Assembly: GCA_046732855.1 (NCBI GenBank)
Contig: JBKPNX010000064.1
Location: 1-64,000 of the forward strand
From: JBKPNX01 sp046732855
GTDB lineage: Bacteria > Pseudomonadota > Alphaproteobacteria > Geminicoccales > Geminicoccaceae
DNA length: 64,000 nucleotides
Direction: 5' to 3'
A model generated the notes under the pieces. It saw only the letters and a list, made by a program, of their open reading frames with translations, was not told where the DNA came from and did no database searches. The position numbers were made by a program, and so were the translations under genes. Of this stretch, positions 26,801-36,520 are shown piece after piece. The first letter of the stretch is position 1; the number at the start of each line of letters is the position of its first letter.

Positions 26801-26991
26801 TGCTGGCGACCGGCGCCGGCGCCGAGATGCGCCAGTCGCTCGGAACCGCGGTGTTCTTCGGCATGCTCGGCGTGACCTTCTTCGGCCTGATCTTCACGCC
26901 GGTGTTCTATGTGGCGTGCCGGCGTCTCGCCCTGCTGCGCCAGCCGCGCGAGGGCCGGCGCGTCGGGCTGGAGGGCGCGGCGGCGGACTGA
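23818..26991 (+). CDS. RND efflux pump inner-membrane permease (second system)
   Basis: This 1057-residue HAE1-type RND permease starts MRFGHFFVDRPIFASVVSIL. The proton-relay aspartates lie in GIVVDDAIVVVENVQR, the TM10 lysine in LAAKNAILIVEFARQG, and the porter-domain phrases PGASAEVVSDTVSTPLEQEI and YVNDFNLFGRTFRV are present. It works with the adaptor upstream and an unlinked outer-membrane channel. Its TGA overlaps the ATG of the next gene, a DppC-like ABC permease, by one base (TGATG). The substrate is unknown. Confidence 0.95.
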   Translation: MRFGHFFVDRPIFASVVSILIILLGATAYLSLPVAQYPEIAPPTIQVTASYPGASAEVVSDTVSTPLEQEINGVEGMLYMVSQATADGQLSLSVTFALGTDLDIAQVLVQNRVEIAEPRLPEEVRQIGVTVRKNSPDLLMVIHLSSPDNSRDQLYISNYATLQIRDVLARLDGVGDVRVFGSRNYSMRIWLDPDKVAARNLTAGDVVQALRGQNVQVASGVLNQPPVPDQGAFQLNVETLGRLKDAKEFENIVVKTEPGGRVTRVRDIARVELGAQDYTANGYLDRQPAVPLLIFQQPGSNALATAGRLLATMAELAQSFPSGLRYDVKYNPTEFIAESVQAVIDTIYEAMILVVLVVILFLQTWRASIIPIVAIPISLIGTFAVMAAFGFSLNNLSLFGLVLAIGIVVDDAIVVVENVQRNLEQGMSPKDAAHRTIDEVGNALVAIALVLGAVFIPAAFISGISGQFFRQFAITIAAATGISLIVSLTLSPALCALLLKPPQAETKSRPLLLRPVHGFFAGFNWLFDRLARGYGSVTRRLVRLTAVVLVVYAGLIALTGWQFERAPTGFIPPQDIGYLITVIQLPPGSSLARTDAVVRRATEIILDTEGVVATASFAGFDGATFTNAPNAGAIFSPLAPFEDRAASGRSASVILADLNAKLSTIQEAFIVVIAPPPVRGIGTAGGFKMMVQDRRGRGLQALEAATQALVAAANQTPGLLNVFSLFNTRTPKIYADIDRVKAEMLGVTPEQVFEALEVYIGSIYVNDFNLFGRTFRVTAQADAPFRTDLREVTRLKTRSNQGAMVPLGSVATFRDISGPYRVPRYNLYPAAEVQGSAASGTSTGTALAKMEDLAAQVLPYGFGYEWTELALQEKLAGGGLLVFIASVVFVFLLLAAQYESWLLPLAVILIVPMCLLAAVSGLLLRGMDVNILAQIGFVVLVGLAAKNAILIVEFARQGEEHGLDRFAAATEAARTRLRPILMTSFAFILGVVPLMLATGAGAEMRQSLGTAVFFGMLGVTFFGLIFTPVFYVACRRLALLRQPREGRRVGLEGAAAD

Positions 26992-27911
26992 TGAGCGTCG
27001 CTTTGCCCTCGGGCCAGCCGCCGTGGCGGGCCTGGCTGCTCAGCGATACGCCGGCCTCGGCGCTGCAGGCGCGGCTCGGTCGGGCCTATCTGTCGTGGCT
27101 GATCTTCGCGCGCAATCCTCTCGCCATGATCGGCCTCACGATCGTGCTCGCGCTGCTCGCGGTCGCCGCGCTCGCGCCGCTGCTCGCCACTTACTCGCCG
27201 ACCCAGCAGGTGCTCGCCGACCGGCTGCAGCCGCCGTCTGCCGCGCACTGGCTCGGCACCGACGAGCTGGGCCGGGACATCTACTCGCGCGTCATCCATG
27301 GTTCGCGGCTCACGCTCTACATCGTCGGGCTTGTGGTGCTGCTGGTCGGCCCCGTCGGCCTGCTGGTCGGCACGGTCGCCGGCTACCTTGGCGGCTGGCT
27401 CGACACCGTGCTGATGCGCATCACCGATGTGTTCCTCGCCTTTCCGCGCCTGATCCTTGCCCTCGCGTTCGTCGCGGCGCTCGGCCCCGGCATCGAGAAC
27501 GCCATCATCGCGATCGCGATCACGGCGTGGCCGCCCTACGCGCGCATCGCGCGCGCCGAGACCATCACGGTGCGCAACTCCGACTTCATCGCGGCCATCC
27601 GGCTCCAGGGCGCCTCGAGCGCGCGGATCATCTGGGGGCACATCGTGCCGCTGTGCACCTCGTCGCTCATCGTGCGCCTCACGCTCGACATGGCGGGCAT
27701 CATCCTGACCGCCGCCGGCCTCGGCTTTCTCGGCCTCGGCGCCCAGCCGCCGCTGCCCGAGTGGGGCGCGATGATCTCGAGCGGCCGGCAATACCTGCTC
27801 GAGCAGTGGTGGGTCGCGACGATGCCCGGGATCGCGATCCTGATCGTGTCGCTCGGCTTCAATCTTCTAGGCGATGGCCTGCGCGACGTGCTCGACCCGC
27901 GTCAGACCTAG
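26991..27911 (+). CDS. ABC transporter permease, DppC/OppC family, standing alone
   Basis: This 306-residue inner-membrane permease of the peptide/nickel type has an OppC-like N-terminal TM (about 42-62, NPLAMIGLTIVLALLAVAAL), then WLGTDELGRDIYSRVIHGSR and about five further TMs. The cytoplasmic EAA loop is visible as AAIRLQGASSARIIWGHIVP. A normal system also needs a DppB-type permease, two ATPases and a binding protein, and none of these is in the window. The ATG overlaps the stop of the RND permease, so it is translationally coupled to an unrelated pump. Its stop shares CTAG with the stop of the convergent response regulator gene. Confidence 0.88.
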   Translation: MSVALPSGQPPWRAWLLSDTPASALQARLGRAYLSWLIFARNPLAMIGLTIVLALLAVAALAPLLATYSPTQQVLADRLQPPSAAHWLGTDELGRDIYSRVIHGSRLTLYIVGLVVLLVGPVGLLVGTVAGYLGGWLDTVLMRITDVFLAFPRLILALAFVAALGPGIENAIIAIAITAWPPYARIARAETITVRNSDFIAAIRLQGASSARIIWGHIVPLCTSSLIVRLTLDMAGIILTAAGLGFLGLGAQPPLPEWGAMISSGRQYLLEQWWVATMPGIAILIVSLGFNLLGDGLRDVLDPRQT

Positions 27912-28333
27912 GCGAGGCGCCCCCTCGCCTTCTTGCCGGACGGCGGACGCGACGGAGCGCCGCCCTGCAGCGCGCTCAAGAGCGCCTCCTTCAGCTGCTG
28001 CGGCTGGCAGGGCTTCATCACAATCGGAGCTGCGGCATGTTGCGCGGGCAGGCTCGCCGCGGCATAGCCCGTGCAGAACGCGAACGGGATGGTCCGTTCG
28101 GCGAGCGCGTCGGCGACCGGGGTGACCAGCTGGCCGCCCACGTTGACGTCGAGCAGCGCGACGTGCAGCGCCTCCGCGCGCGCGACGGCCGTCGCCCGCT
28201 CCAGGCCGGCGAAGGGCCCAATCACCTCGCCGCCGAGCTCCCGCAGCATCGCGTCGAGGTCCAGGGACACCAGGAACTCGTCCTCGACGACGAGAATGCG
28301 CAGGCCGCGCAGATCAGCGCGTCTGACCGGCAA
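27908..28333 (-). CDS. Single-domain response regulator
   Basis: This receiver-only protein of about 141 residues carries the acidic pocket ILVVEDEFLVSLDLDAML, the phosphorylatable aspartate in HVALLDVNVGG, the conserved Thr/Gly region FAFCTGYAAASLP and the lysine in IVMKPCQPQQL. There is no output domain, so it may relay phosphate or act by protein contact. No ATG lies near the domain start. TTG at 28333 is chosen because GGGGAGAG lies about six bases upstream; this overlaps the kinase gene's 3' end by 20 bp. It almost certainly receives phosphate from the HWE kinase just upstream. Confidence 0.8.
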   Translation of the reverse strand: MPVRRADLRGLRILVVEDEFLVSLDLDAMLRELGGEVIGPFAGLERATAVARAEALHVALLDVNVGGQLVTPVADALAERTIPFAFCTGYAAASLPAQHAAAPIVMKPCQPQQLKEALLSALQGGAPSRPPSGKKARGRLA

Positions 28334-30281
28334 CGCGGCGCTCTCCCCGCCAGGCGCCGGCGCCAGCGCGCACTGCCCGACCGGCGACCGGCAGGTGGAT
28401 GGTGCAATGCAGGCCGGCCCGACGGAAATCCAGCGCGACGCTGCCCTCAAGCTGGTAGGACAGCCCCCGCTCGATCAGCATCAGGCCGAAGCCCCGCCGC
28501 GGCGGCGCCCCGATCGGCGGACCGCCGCGCTCACGCCAGGTCAGGGTCAGTCGACGCCCCCGCGACCCCGCCCCCACCTGCGCGCCGATCTCGATGCTGC
28601 CCGAAGGACTGGCCAGTGCGCCATGCTTGGCGGCATTCGTCGCCAGTTCGTGCAGCGTGAGGCCGAGAGCGAGCGCGACGCTGGGCTCGAGGGACATGTC
28701 GTCGCCCTGGATGGTCACAATCGCCTCATCCGCCGGATGATACGCCGCCAGCTGTTCGCGGATCAGTTCGTGCAGCCCCGCCCTCGTGCCGCCGTGGTTC
28801 GCGAGCAGCGTATGCGCCTTGGCAAGCGCAGCCAGCCTACCGCTGAACGCGGCCGCGAAATGCTGGGGCGAGGCGTTCTTGCCGAGCGTGTGCGTGGCCA
28901 GCGATTGAGCTGTCGCGAGCGTATTCTTGACCCGATGGCTCAGCTCCTCGACCAGAAGGCGCTCCTGGCGCTCCGCCCGCTTGGCCTCGATCGCAATGGC
29001 CGCGGTCCGGCTGAGCACCTCCATCACCTGCAGATCCCCCGCGTCCGGCGCGCGCGACTGTCGGTGGTAGATCGCAAAGACGCCGAGAACACGGTCGTCC
29101 TTCGCCAGGATCGGTGCCGACCAGCACGCCCGCAAGCGGTGCCGGCGCGCCAGCCCGCGATGCCCCTGCCAGTTAGCATCGGTCACGATGTCGGTCACGA
29201 CCACCGCCTTGCGGCCCTGCGCGGTGATCGCACACGCGCCGGCGGCAGCGCCGACCGCAAGTCCGTCGATCGCCCGATTGAAACTGTCGGGCAGGCTCGG
29301 GGCGGCGCCGTGGCAGAGGTGCAAACCGTCGTCGTCGAGCAGCAGGATCGAGGCGAGGGCGTTGTATACCGAGCGCTCCTCGACGGTGCGCGCCAGCGAA
29401 TCGAGCACGGCGGCGAGTGGGGCGCCCTCCGCGATCAGCTCGAGCGCTCGCTTCTGCCCGCCGATCACGATCTCGGCCTGCTTGCGCTCGGTGATGTCGT
29501 TCGTGAAGCAGCGCGTATGGATGAACTTCTGGTCCGCGAAGTAAACGTTAGAGCTGATCAGGACATGCCTGATCGAGCCGTCCTTGCAGCGCAGACGAGC
29601 TTCATAATTCGGCACCTGCTCGTTGCGGCTCAGCCGTTCGAGAATGTCTTCGATCGTCGCCGGATCGACATGGAATTCGGCGATGTGCCGGCCGAGGTAT
29701 TCGTCGCGCCGGTAGCCGAGCAGGTCGAGCTCGGCCTGATTCGCCCAGAGAATGATGCCGTCGGCATCGACCCAGTGCAGGCCGATCACGGCCTTCTCCA
29801 CGAAATCCTTGAGCTCTGCTTCGCTGCGCCGCAACGTTTCATCGGCAAGCCGCCGCTCGGAGACGTCGCGGCCGATGCCCGACGCGCCGACCACCGCACC
29901 CGTATGGTCGATGATCGGCGACATGGTCAGCGCGACGTCGATCCGCCGCCCGTCCCGGGTCAGGCGCTTCGTCTCCAGCGGCGGCACGCGCTCGCCGCGC
30001 GCCAGCCGCTCGTCCATGGTGCGCAGCTCCTCGCGCCGGTCCTCGGGCACGAGCAGCTCGATCGAGCGCCCGATCACCTCGGCGGCGGGGTAGCCGTACA
30101 TCCGTTCGGCGGCGGCGTTCCAGCTGGTGATTGTCCCGTCGAGCTTCTTGCTGAGGATCGCATCGGACGAGAAGTCCACGATCCCGGCGAGCCAGGCTCC
30201 GTCGCGTTCGAACTCCGAGGCCCCCGCCCGATCCATGATCGGCGCCTCGGAGGCAGGTTCCTGCTGTTCTTCCTCAGTCAT
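28314..30281 (-). CDS. PAS-PAS-GAF sensor histidine kinase of the HWE family
   Basis: This 655-residue soluble sensor kinase has two PAS domains at about 30-150 (SSDAILSKKLDGTITSWNAA, ending GIGRDVSERR) and 155-275 (GLHWVDADGIILWANQAELD, ending TNDITERKQAE). A GAF domain follows at about 290-440, then the HWE/HisKA_2-like H box ELSHRVKNTLATAQSLATHT and an ATPase domain with HELATNAAKHGAL and GFGLMLIERGL. There are no TM segments, so it senses a cytoplasmic signal, possibly light, redox or a small ligand; neither PAS domain shows an LOV-type cysteine motif. The downstream overlapping receiver gene is its likely partner. Confidence 0.88.
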   Translation of the reverse strand: MTEEEQQEPASEAPIMDRAGASEFERDGAWLAGIVDFSSDAILSKKLDGTITSWNAAAERMYGYPAAEVIGRSIELLVPEDRREELRTMDERLARGERVPPLETKRLTRDGRRIDVALTMSPIIDHTGAVVGASGIGRDVSERRLADETLRRSEAELKDFVEKAVIGLHWVDADGIILWANQAELDLLGYRRDEYLGRHIAEFHVDPATIEDILERLSRNEQVPNYEARLRCKDGSIRHVLISSNVYFADQKFIHTRCFTNDITERKQAEIVIGGQKRALELIAEGAPLAAVLDSLARTVEERSVYNALASILLLDDDGLHLCHGAAPSLPDSFNRAIDGLAVGAAAGACAITAQGRKAVVVTDIVTDANWQGHRGLARRHRLRACWSAPILAKDDRVLGVFAIYHRQSRAPDAGDLQVMEVLSRTAAIAIEAKRAERQERLLVEELSHRVKNTLATAQSLATHTLGKNASPQHFAAAFSGRLAALAKAHTLLANHGGTRAGLHELIREQLAAYHPADEAIVTIQGDDMSLEPSVALALGLTLHELATNAAKHGALASPSGSIEIGAQVGAGSRGRRLTLTWRERGGPPIGAPPRRGFGLMLIERGLSYQLEGSVALDFRRAGLHCTIHLPVAGRAVRAGAGAWRGERRVAGQTR

Positions 30282-30597
30282 CAGCTCGTCGCTGTAGTTC
30301 GCTCGACATTAGCGAAGATGAGCTGTATTTCCAGAAAAGCAATGAGACGTCTCCGCTGGCTGTCTCTGTCAGCGCCCGACCTGGACCAATAGACCGTGGG
30401 ATTCCGCTTCGTCCAGGGCGCTCGACCGCGGTGCGGCGGATTGCGCGCCTGCGCATGCCTTCGCGTTGGGTCGACGTCTGCGAAACCTGACCGGCGGTTG
30501 AAAGCTGATCGGCTCTGATCGGGAACGGCGCCGCGCGGATGGAGACGGCCTACATGCGCAGTAGCGGGCGTCCCGGGCTACGACGTCGGGCATTGGA
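30282..30597. other. Intergenic region, no gene recognised
   Basis: This 316-bp spacer lies between two minus-strand genes, the L,D-transpeptidase (whose 3' end is at 30598) and the histidine kinase. It should hold the kinase promoter. No convincing promoter pair, terminator with T tract or small gene was seen. Confidence 0.5.
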
Positions 30598-31581
30598 TCA
30601 GCTTTGAGCTTGGGCGAGGATCACGAAATCCTTGCTCGAGCGCGTGTCCGCCGTCGCCGGCAGGTCCGTGAGCATCATGGTCGCGCCCGGATGGAGCAGC
30701 GGTTGCAGGGCGCCCGAGGCCTGGGTCGGAATCTGCACCCGCTTCAGGGCATCCGTTGCCGCGTTGCCATTCTTGCCGTCCGCTGCGACCTCTTTGCCGA
30801 CGCTCACCACGTGCCAGCGCTCCTGCCCGTTGCTCTGACCGGCGAGAACGAAGACGTGAGTGCCAAGCGGTTCGGCCGGATCGGCGATCGTGACCGGCGA
30901 GGTGACCACTTCGATGCCGTTCTGCAGCGCGTACAGCCCCTGGCTCGCGCCGCTGATCAGGATGCTGATCGGCCCGGCCGGCGGCGGGCTCGCGGCGCCC
31001 GGCCGGGCGCTCTGCACGTCCTGCTCGATTGCCGCGTTCCACAGGAGGCCGGGGTGCAGCACCTCCGCGGGTGCGGTCGCAGCATCGGCGATGATCACCG
31101 GCGTGCCGAGCTGGGTCACGGCAAAGAGCAGCTTAGAGAAGGCGAGCGGCAGGTGCACGCAGCCGTGGGAGTCCGGGTAGCCCGGCAGATTGCCGGCGTG
31201 CAGCGCGACCCCCGACCAGGTGAGCCGCTCCGTGAACGGCATCGACGCGTCGTTGTACCGGCTCGAATGGTGCGTTTTGTCCTTCTGCAGGATCGTGAAC
31301 ACGCCGGTCGGCGTGGCGTGGCCGGGGCGGCCGGTGGCGCAGGTCGAGACGCCGATCCGGATGCCGTCGCGATAGACGTAGACCAGCTGATCCGGCAGCG
31401 AGACCACGATCGCGACCGGGCCTGCCTCGGCGCGCTCGGGATACCACACGAACTGCCCGGGCTTGAGGTCGCGGACGTCCTCGACCTCGGCCTCGGCCCA
31501 CGCCGGCTTTAACCACCGCGCCGCCGCGACAGCCGCCGACCCGAGCGCAGAGCTGGTGAACAGGCGCCGCGAGATGCGCAT
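30598..31581 (-). CDS. L,D-transpeptidase family protein with Tat signal
   Basis: This 327-residue exported protein has a twin-arginine signal (SRRLFTSSALGSAAVAAARW). Its YkuD-type catalytic domain contains the diagnostic histidine and cysteine: HAGNLPGYPDSHGCVHLPL, His128 and Cys141. Such enzymes form 3-3 peptidoglycan cross-links or attach proteins to the wall. The C-terminal half (about residues 165-327) has no named domain that I recognise. ATG at 31581 has GGAGGA about six bases upstream. It is divergent from mmsA. Confidence 0.88.
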   Translation of the reverse strand: MRISRRLFTSSALGSAAVAAARWLKPAWAEAEVEDVRDLKPGQFVWYPERAEAGPVAIVVSLPDQLVYVYRDGIRIGVSTCATGRPGHATPTGVFTILQKDKTHHSSRYNDASMPFTERLTWSGVALHAGNLPGYPDSHGCVHLPLAFSKLLFAVTQLGTPVIIADAATAPAEVLHPGLLWNAAIEQDVQSARPGAASPPPAGPISILISGASQGLYALQNGIEVVTSPVTIADPAEPLGTHVFVLAGQSNGQERWHVVSVGKEVAADGKNGNAATDALKRVQIPTQASGALQPLLHPGATMMLTDLPATADTRSSKDFVILAQAQS

Positions 31582-31907
31582 CGGCGTTCCTCCGGTTCCG
31601 TTGCCTAGGTGGTAGCTCCGGGCCGCTGCTCCGGCAAGCTCGACCGCGCCGCGTCCGCCCAGCGCGCCCTGCGACCCAGTGCCGATCGGCCGCGCCGGCG
31701 CGCCTTGCGTTAGGTCAGGGCCCTTGCCACACCGGTCACACCGCGCGGTCACCCGCAGCCCCGTCGGCCGCGCTTTTTGCTGTCCCGCCCCGCCCCACTG
31801 AGGCACCATGGGCGCCTGGACGTGACCCGGTCCATAAGAGTATCTCCGGGCGCATCGGCCGGGACGAACGAAGCGGGCGCGCACCACGCAAACGCAGCGA
31901 GGGCACC
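31582..31907. other. Intergenic region between ldt and mmsA
   Basis: This 326-bp divergent spacer holds both promoters. GAGGG precedes the mmsA start by about five bases. No promoter boxes, operator repeats or small gene stood out. Confidence 0.5.
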
Positions 31908-33413
<1,506 letters not shown>

Positions 33414-33576
33414 AAGAACAGGTGTGTGGCGGTGTGCAGGCTCGCGGCCTTTTTGATATGACTGCACGCACAAGTCCACGGCACCAGGTCACTCGCAACG
33501 CGCGCCACTTCCCGATGTCCGACGACCTCCTGATACCCTATGAGTAGCGCACCTGGCGCGCGGCCGGGAATGGCGC

Positions 33577-34083
33577 TCAGTATGGCTCGCCGCCTTTCTT
33601 GACGTAGCGCTGGCCATCCGGGCCCTGGCGGACCGCCATGTCGATGTCCGGATAATCGACCTCGTCGATGTCCTCGCGCCGCGCCCCGACCTCGAGGTAG
33701 ACGGCCGGCCGGTCGGACCGGTTGATCAAATGGTGACCGTCGGGCTCGCCGGCGGGGAAGCCCGCGGCCATGCCCGCGCGCATGATCTGCTCGCCAGCAT
33801 CGGTCACCAGGGTCAGCTCGCCCTCAAGCACATAGACGAACTCGTCCTCGTGACTGTGCCAGTGGCGCTGCGAGGACCAGCAGCCGGGCGGCAGGTCGAC
33901 GAGGTTGGCGCCGAACTGGGTCAGGCCGGCCGGGTCGCCAAGCGCGCGCTTGATCCGCCCCTCGGCCTGGTTGCGGAACGGCTCGGGATAGCTCGAGCCG
34001 CGCCGCGCCGGCAAGGTCGCCGGGTCGATCGCCTGGCTACGAAGGTTTCCGGCGGTGCGGCGACCACGCAGGTTATTTGGCAT
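33577..34083 (-). CDS. Cupin domain protein
   Basis: This 168-residue protein has a single central cupin: motif 1 is HWHSHEDEFVYVLEGELTLV (His, His, Glu metal ligands visible) and motif 2 lies around GFPAGEPDGHHLINRSDRPA. The C-terminal tail (VDYPDIDMAVRQGPDGQRYV) is common in cupins often annotated as transcriptional regulator-like or ectoine-synthase-like, but no DNA-binding domain is present. ATG at 34083 is preferred to the longer open frame. The metal-bound ligand or reaction is unknown. Confidence 0.83.
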   Translation of the reverse strand: MPNNLRGRRTAGNLRSQAIDPATLPARRGSSYPEPFRNQAEGRIKRALGDPAGLTQFGANLVDLPPGCWSSQRHWHSHEDEFVYVLEGELTLVTDAGEQIMRAGMAAGFPAGEPDGHHLINRSDRPAVYLEVGARREDIDEVDYPDIDMAVRQGPDGQRYVKKGGEPY

Positions 34084-34164
34084 GAGGATGCTCCACAGAT
34101 CGGGGCGCGTCCCCTGCACTATCTAGAGGCGCTGCTCCGCAGGTCCAGGTGCCGCTGGGCAGAC

Positions 34165-34189
34165 CCGGGAGCTGCTCCGCAGCTCCCGG
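34165..34189 (-). terminator. Perfect GC-rich hairpin downstream of the alkaline phosphatase gene
   Basis: CCGGGAGCTG and CAGCTCCCGG form a perfect 10-bp stem with a 5-base loop. It lies about 90 bp after the phoA-like stop (minus strand) and before the cupin gene. There is no T tract. The 12-mer GCTGCTCCGCAG inside it also occurs at 34131-34142. Confidence 0.4.
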
Positions 34190-34276
34190 TGCGGCTTCGC
34201 CGATCCGGAATGATCGGAGCAGCGGGGCGGCAGGGTCCGGAAGAAGCGCACCGCCTCGCCGGAGCAAAGCAAACCT

Positions 34277-35842
34277 TCAGTCAGCCTCCGTCTTTCTGGT
34301 CTCGGAGGCAACCGCGGTCGCGCGCTCGCTGATCTTCGAGGCGAAGTCGAGCACGTGGAACGTGTAGTTCTCCTCGACCGTGCCCTGGAACAGGTGCGAC
34401 CACGGCCCGATCGCGTAGATCCCTAGATCCTCGCCGCCGTGCGTTTCGCTCGGCAGCGGCACCAGCGCCTGCTGCTTGAAGTCGGGGCTGGTCGCCTCCT
34501 CCATCGTGATCTCGGGCCGCTCCTCGGGCTTGTCCGAGGCGCCCGGACCGTTGGCGAAGCCGATCGTGGTGTAGGGCTTGCCGTCGGCAGCGAGGATCGG
34601 CTTGCCGTTGACATCGATCGAGATGCCGAGGATCGGATTGCCCCGCTTGGCATAGCCCGCGATCGTGAGCGTGTGGCTGTGGTCGCCGGTGACCACCACG
34701 AGCGTCTCGTTCAGATCGACCTTGGCCAGTACGGTCTTCACGGCCTCGTTCAGGGCGACGGCGTCGGTGAGAGTGCGAAACGCGTTGCCGGCATGGCTGC
34801 CGTGATCGATGCGGCCGCCCTCGATCATGAGCACGTAGCCCTCAGGGTTCCTGGCCAGGATGTCGATCGCCTTCTCGGCCATCTGCGCGAGCGAGGGCTC
34901 GCCGGCCTTGTCCTGCGGCCGGTCGTGGTCGTACTGCATGTGCGACATCTCGAACAGCCCGAGCACATGGTCGACTTTGGCCGGGTCGAGCTGATCGAAC
35001 TGCTCGAGGTTCCAGACGTACGCGCCGCGATCGCCGTAGCGATCCAGCCAGGCCTTGGTCAGGTCCGCGCCATCCTTGCGCTTGCCCGTCTTGTCCGCGT
35101 ATTCGGGATCGGCCGCGGTCTCCGGCAGGAAGTTGGCGCGGCCGCCGCCCATGGCGACCTCGAAGCCGTCGCCATAGGGGATGTCGACCAGCTGGCGCGC
35201 GATGTCCTTGCAGCCCGCTTCGAGCGCCTCGGGCGGCATCTTGGCATCCGATTCCCAGTCGCGGTTGGCGATGTGCGCGTAGGTCGCGCCCGGCGTCGCG
35301 TGGGTGATCGTCGCCGTGGTGACCGCGCCGGTCGACATGCCGATGCTCTCGGCCATCTCCCAGAGCGTGGTCACCGCCTTGGTCTTCTGGTCCTCGCAGC
35401 TGTCGAGCCTAGCCGTGTGGTCGAGACCCATCAGGTCGTTGATCGTCTTGACCCCGGTCGTCATCGCGACCGCGCTCGGCGCCGAATCGGTTACCTGCGC
35501 ATTGGCCGAGTAGGTCTTCGAGGCGGCGAGGTGCGGGAATGCCTCCCAGGCCAGGACATTGGATTCGCCATCCACGCCGCGCTCCTGGCCCTCGAATATC
35601 CGGGTCGCGGTCACGGTCGAGAAGCCCATGCCGTCGCCGACGATCAGGATCACATTTTTGGCGCGGTTGGTGTTTGGCTGCTCGGCCAGGATGCGCTGCA
35701 GCGCCGTTTGCGCCTGCTTGAAGTAAGGGTCGTTGCCCTGCGCGAGAGTCGCGTTCGCGGCGAACGCCTGCGCCGGGGCGAGCCCCACCATCGCAGCGCC
35801 GGCAAGGAGCGGGGACCAGATACGGGTCTGGCGACGGCTCAT
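34277..35842 (-). CDS. phoA: Alkaline phosphatase (PhoA family)
   Basis: This periplasmic phosphomonoesterase of 521 residues has a signal peptide (about 1-29, ending AQAFAA). The metal-binding VGDGMGFSTVTATR, the nucleophile serine in QVTDSAPSAVAMTTG (Ser120) and the zinc-ligand regions GGRIDHGSHAGN and VTGDHSHTLTIAG are all present, as is the late PLPSETHGGEDLGIYAIGP. ATG at 35842 gives the best signal peptide. No Pho box was recognised upstream, although such genes are usually phosphate-regulated. It stands alone. Confidence 0.93.
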   Translation of the reverse strand: MSRRQTRIWSPLLAGAAMVGLAPAQAFAANATLAQGNDPYFKQAQTALQRILAEQPNTNRAKNVILIVGDGMGFSTVTATRIFEGQERGVDGESNVLAWEAFPHLAASKTYSANAQVTDSAPSAVAMTTGVKTINDLMGLDHTARLDSCEDQKTKAVTTLWEMAESIGMSTGAVTTATITHATPGATYAHIANRDWESDAKMPPEALEAGCKDIARQLVDIPYGDGFEVAMGGGRANFLPETAADPEYADKTGKRKDGADLTKAWLDRYGDRGAYVWNLEQFDQLDPAKVDHVLGLFEMSHMQYDHDRPQDKAGEPSLAQMAEKAIDILARNPEGYVLMIEGGRIDHGSHAGNAFRTLTDAVALNEAVKTVLAKVDLNETLVVVTGDHSHTLTIAGYAKRGNPILGISIDVNGKPILAADGKPYTTIGFANGPGASDKPEERPEITMEEATSPDFKQQALVPLPSETHGGEDLGIYAIGPWSHLFQGTVEENYTFHVLDFASKISERATAVASETRKTEAD

Positions 35843-35943
35843 GGCTAACCCCTCGGCGGTTCGTCGATCGAGGGGCATACTATGGCAGTTTCGTCAGAGC
35901 CGCTGAACCCCGTATCTCCTGGGAGTTGCCGCTCGGCTGGCGG

Positions 35944-36153
35944 TCATGCCTGGCCGGCACCCTTCTTTAGAGTCTTGAGCACGAAGGCGCGAAACGTGTC
36001 GCAGCCCGCCTCCCGGAGCGCGTCGTCGACGGAGAAGCCGTCCCGTGCGGCGGCTCGCTCTGCCTGCTTGACCAGCGCCTTGATTTCGGCATCGTCCGGC
36101 GTCGCCTTGACCTGCTGCGCGACCCAATTGTTGAGCCACCGAGCATCGTTCAT
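35944..36153 (-). CDS. Small conserved hypothetical protein (possibly DUF768-like)
   Basis: This 69-residue soluble, helical, Ala/Lys/Asp-rich protein (MNDARWLNNWVAQQVKATPD, then ALVKQAERAAARDGFSVDDA) ends in a basic tail. The ATG at 36153 is chosen over 36159 because GAGGGGG lies six bases before it. The pattern resembles short alphaproteobacterial DUF768-type proteins, but I cannot confirm the family. No function is proposed. Confidence 0.6.
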   Translation of the reverse strand: MNDARWLNNWVAQQVKATPDDAEIKALVKQAERAAARDGFSVDDALREAGCDTFRAFVLKTLKKGAGQA

Positions 36154-36520
36154 GGTCATCCCCCTCGTCGCTTGCTGCAAGAAACAGATGACCGCCGTGG
36201 CATAAGGGGTCAAGCGAGCTGCCGGGTGTCCCGCACGAGCCAAGCGGGGCAGGTCATGGGCGCGTTCCATCGCCTCAACGCGCCCCACTGCCGGCCTGAG
36301 CCGGGCTGCGGCTCTTTGCGCCAGGCGCGCGCGCCGACCCCAGGGTTGACACTCGCGCGCACGGCGTTACGTGCTGAGCTGCAGGAGCGGCGCGCAAGTG
36401 CTGCGACATCTCGCAAACCGCCCGCGGACGGGCTAGCATGCGCGTAGCGACTTTAGACGGCATCAGGGCGGCAGCACGGTCTCGTGCGGCGCATGGCATC
36501 GAACAGCGGAGGGATCCAGT
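36154..36520. other. Intergenic region upstream of gabD
   Basis: This 367-bp spacer separates the divergent small hypothetical gene and the succinate-semialdehyde dehydrogenase gene. A TTGACA at 36345-36350 could be a -35 box for gabD, but the sequence 17 bases later (ACGTGC) is a poor -10. No gene was recognised in it. Confidence 0.4.
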
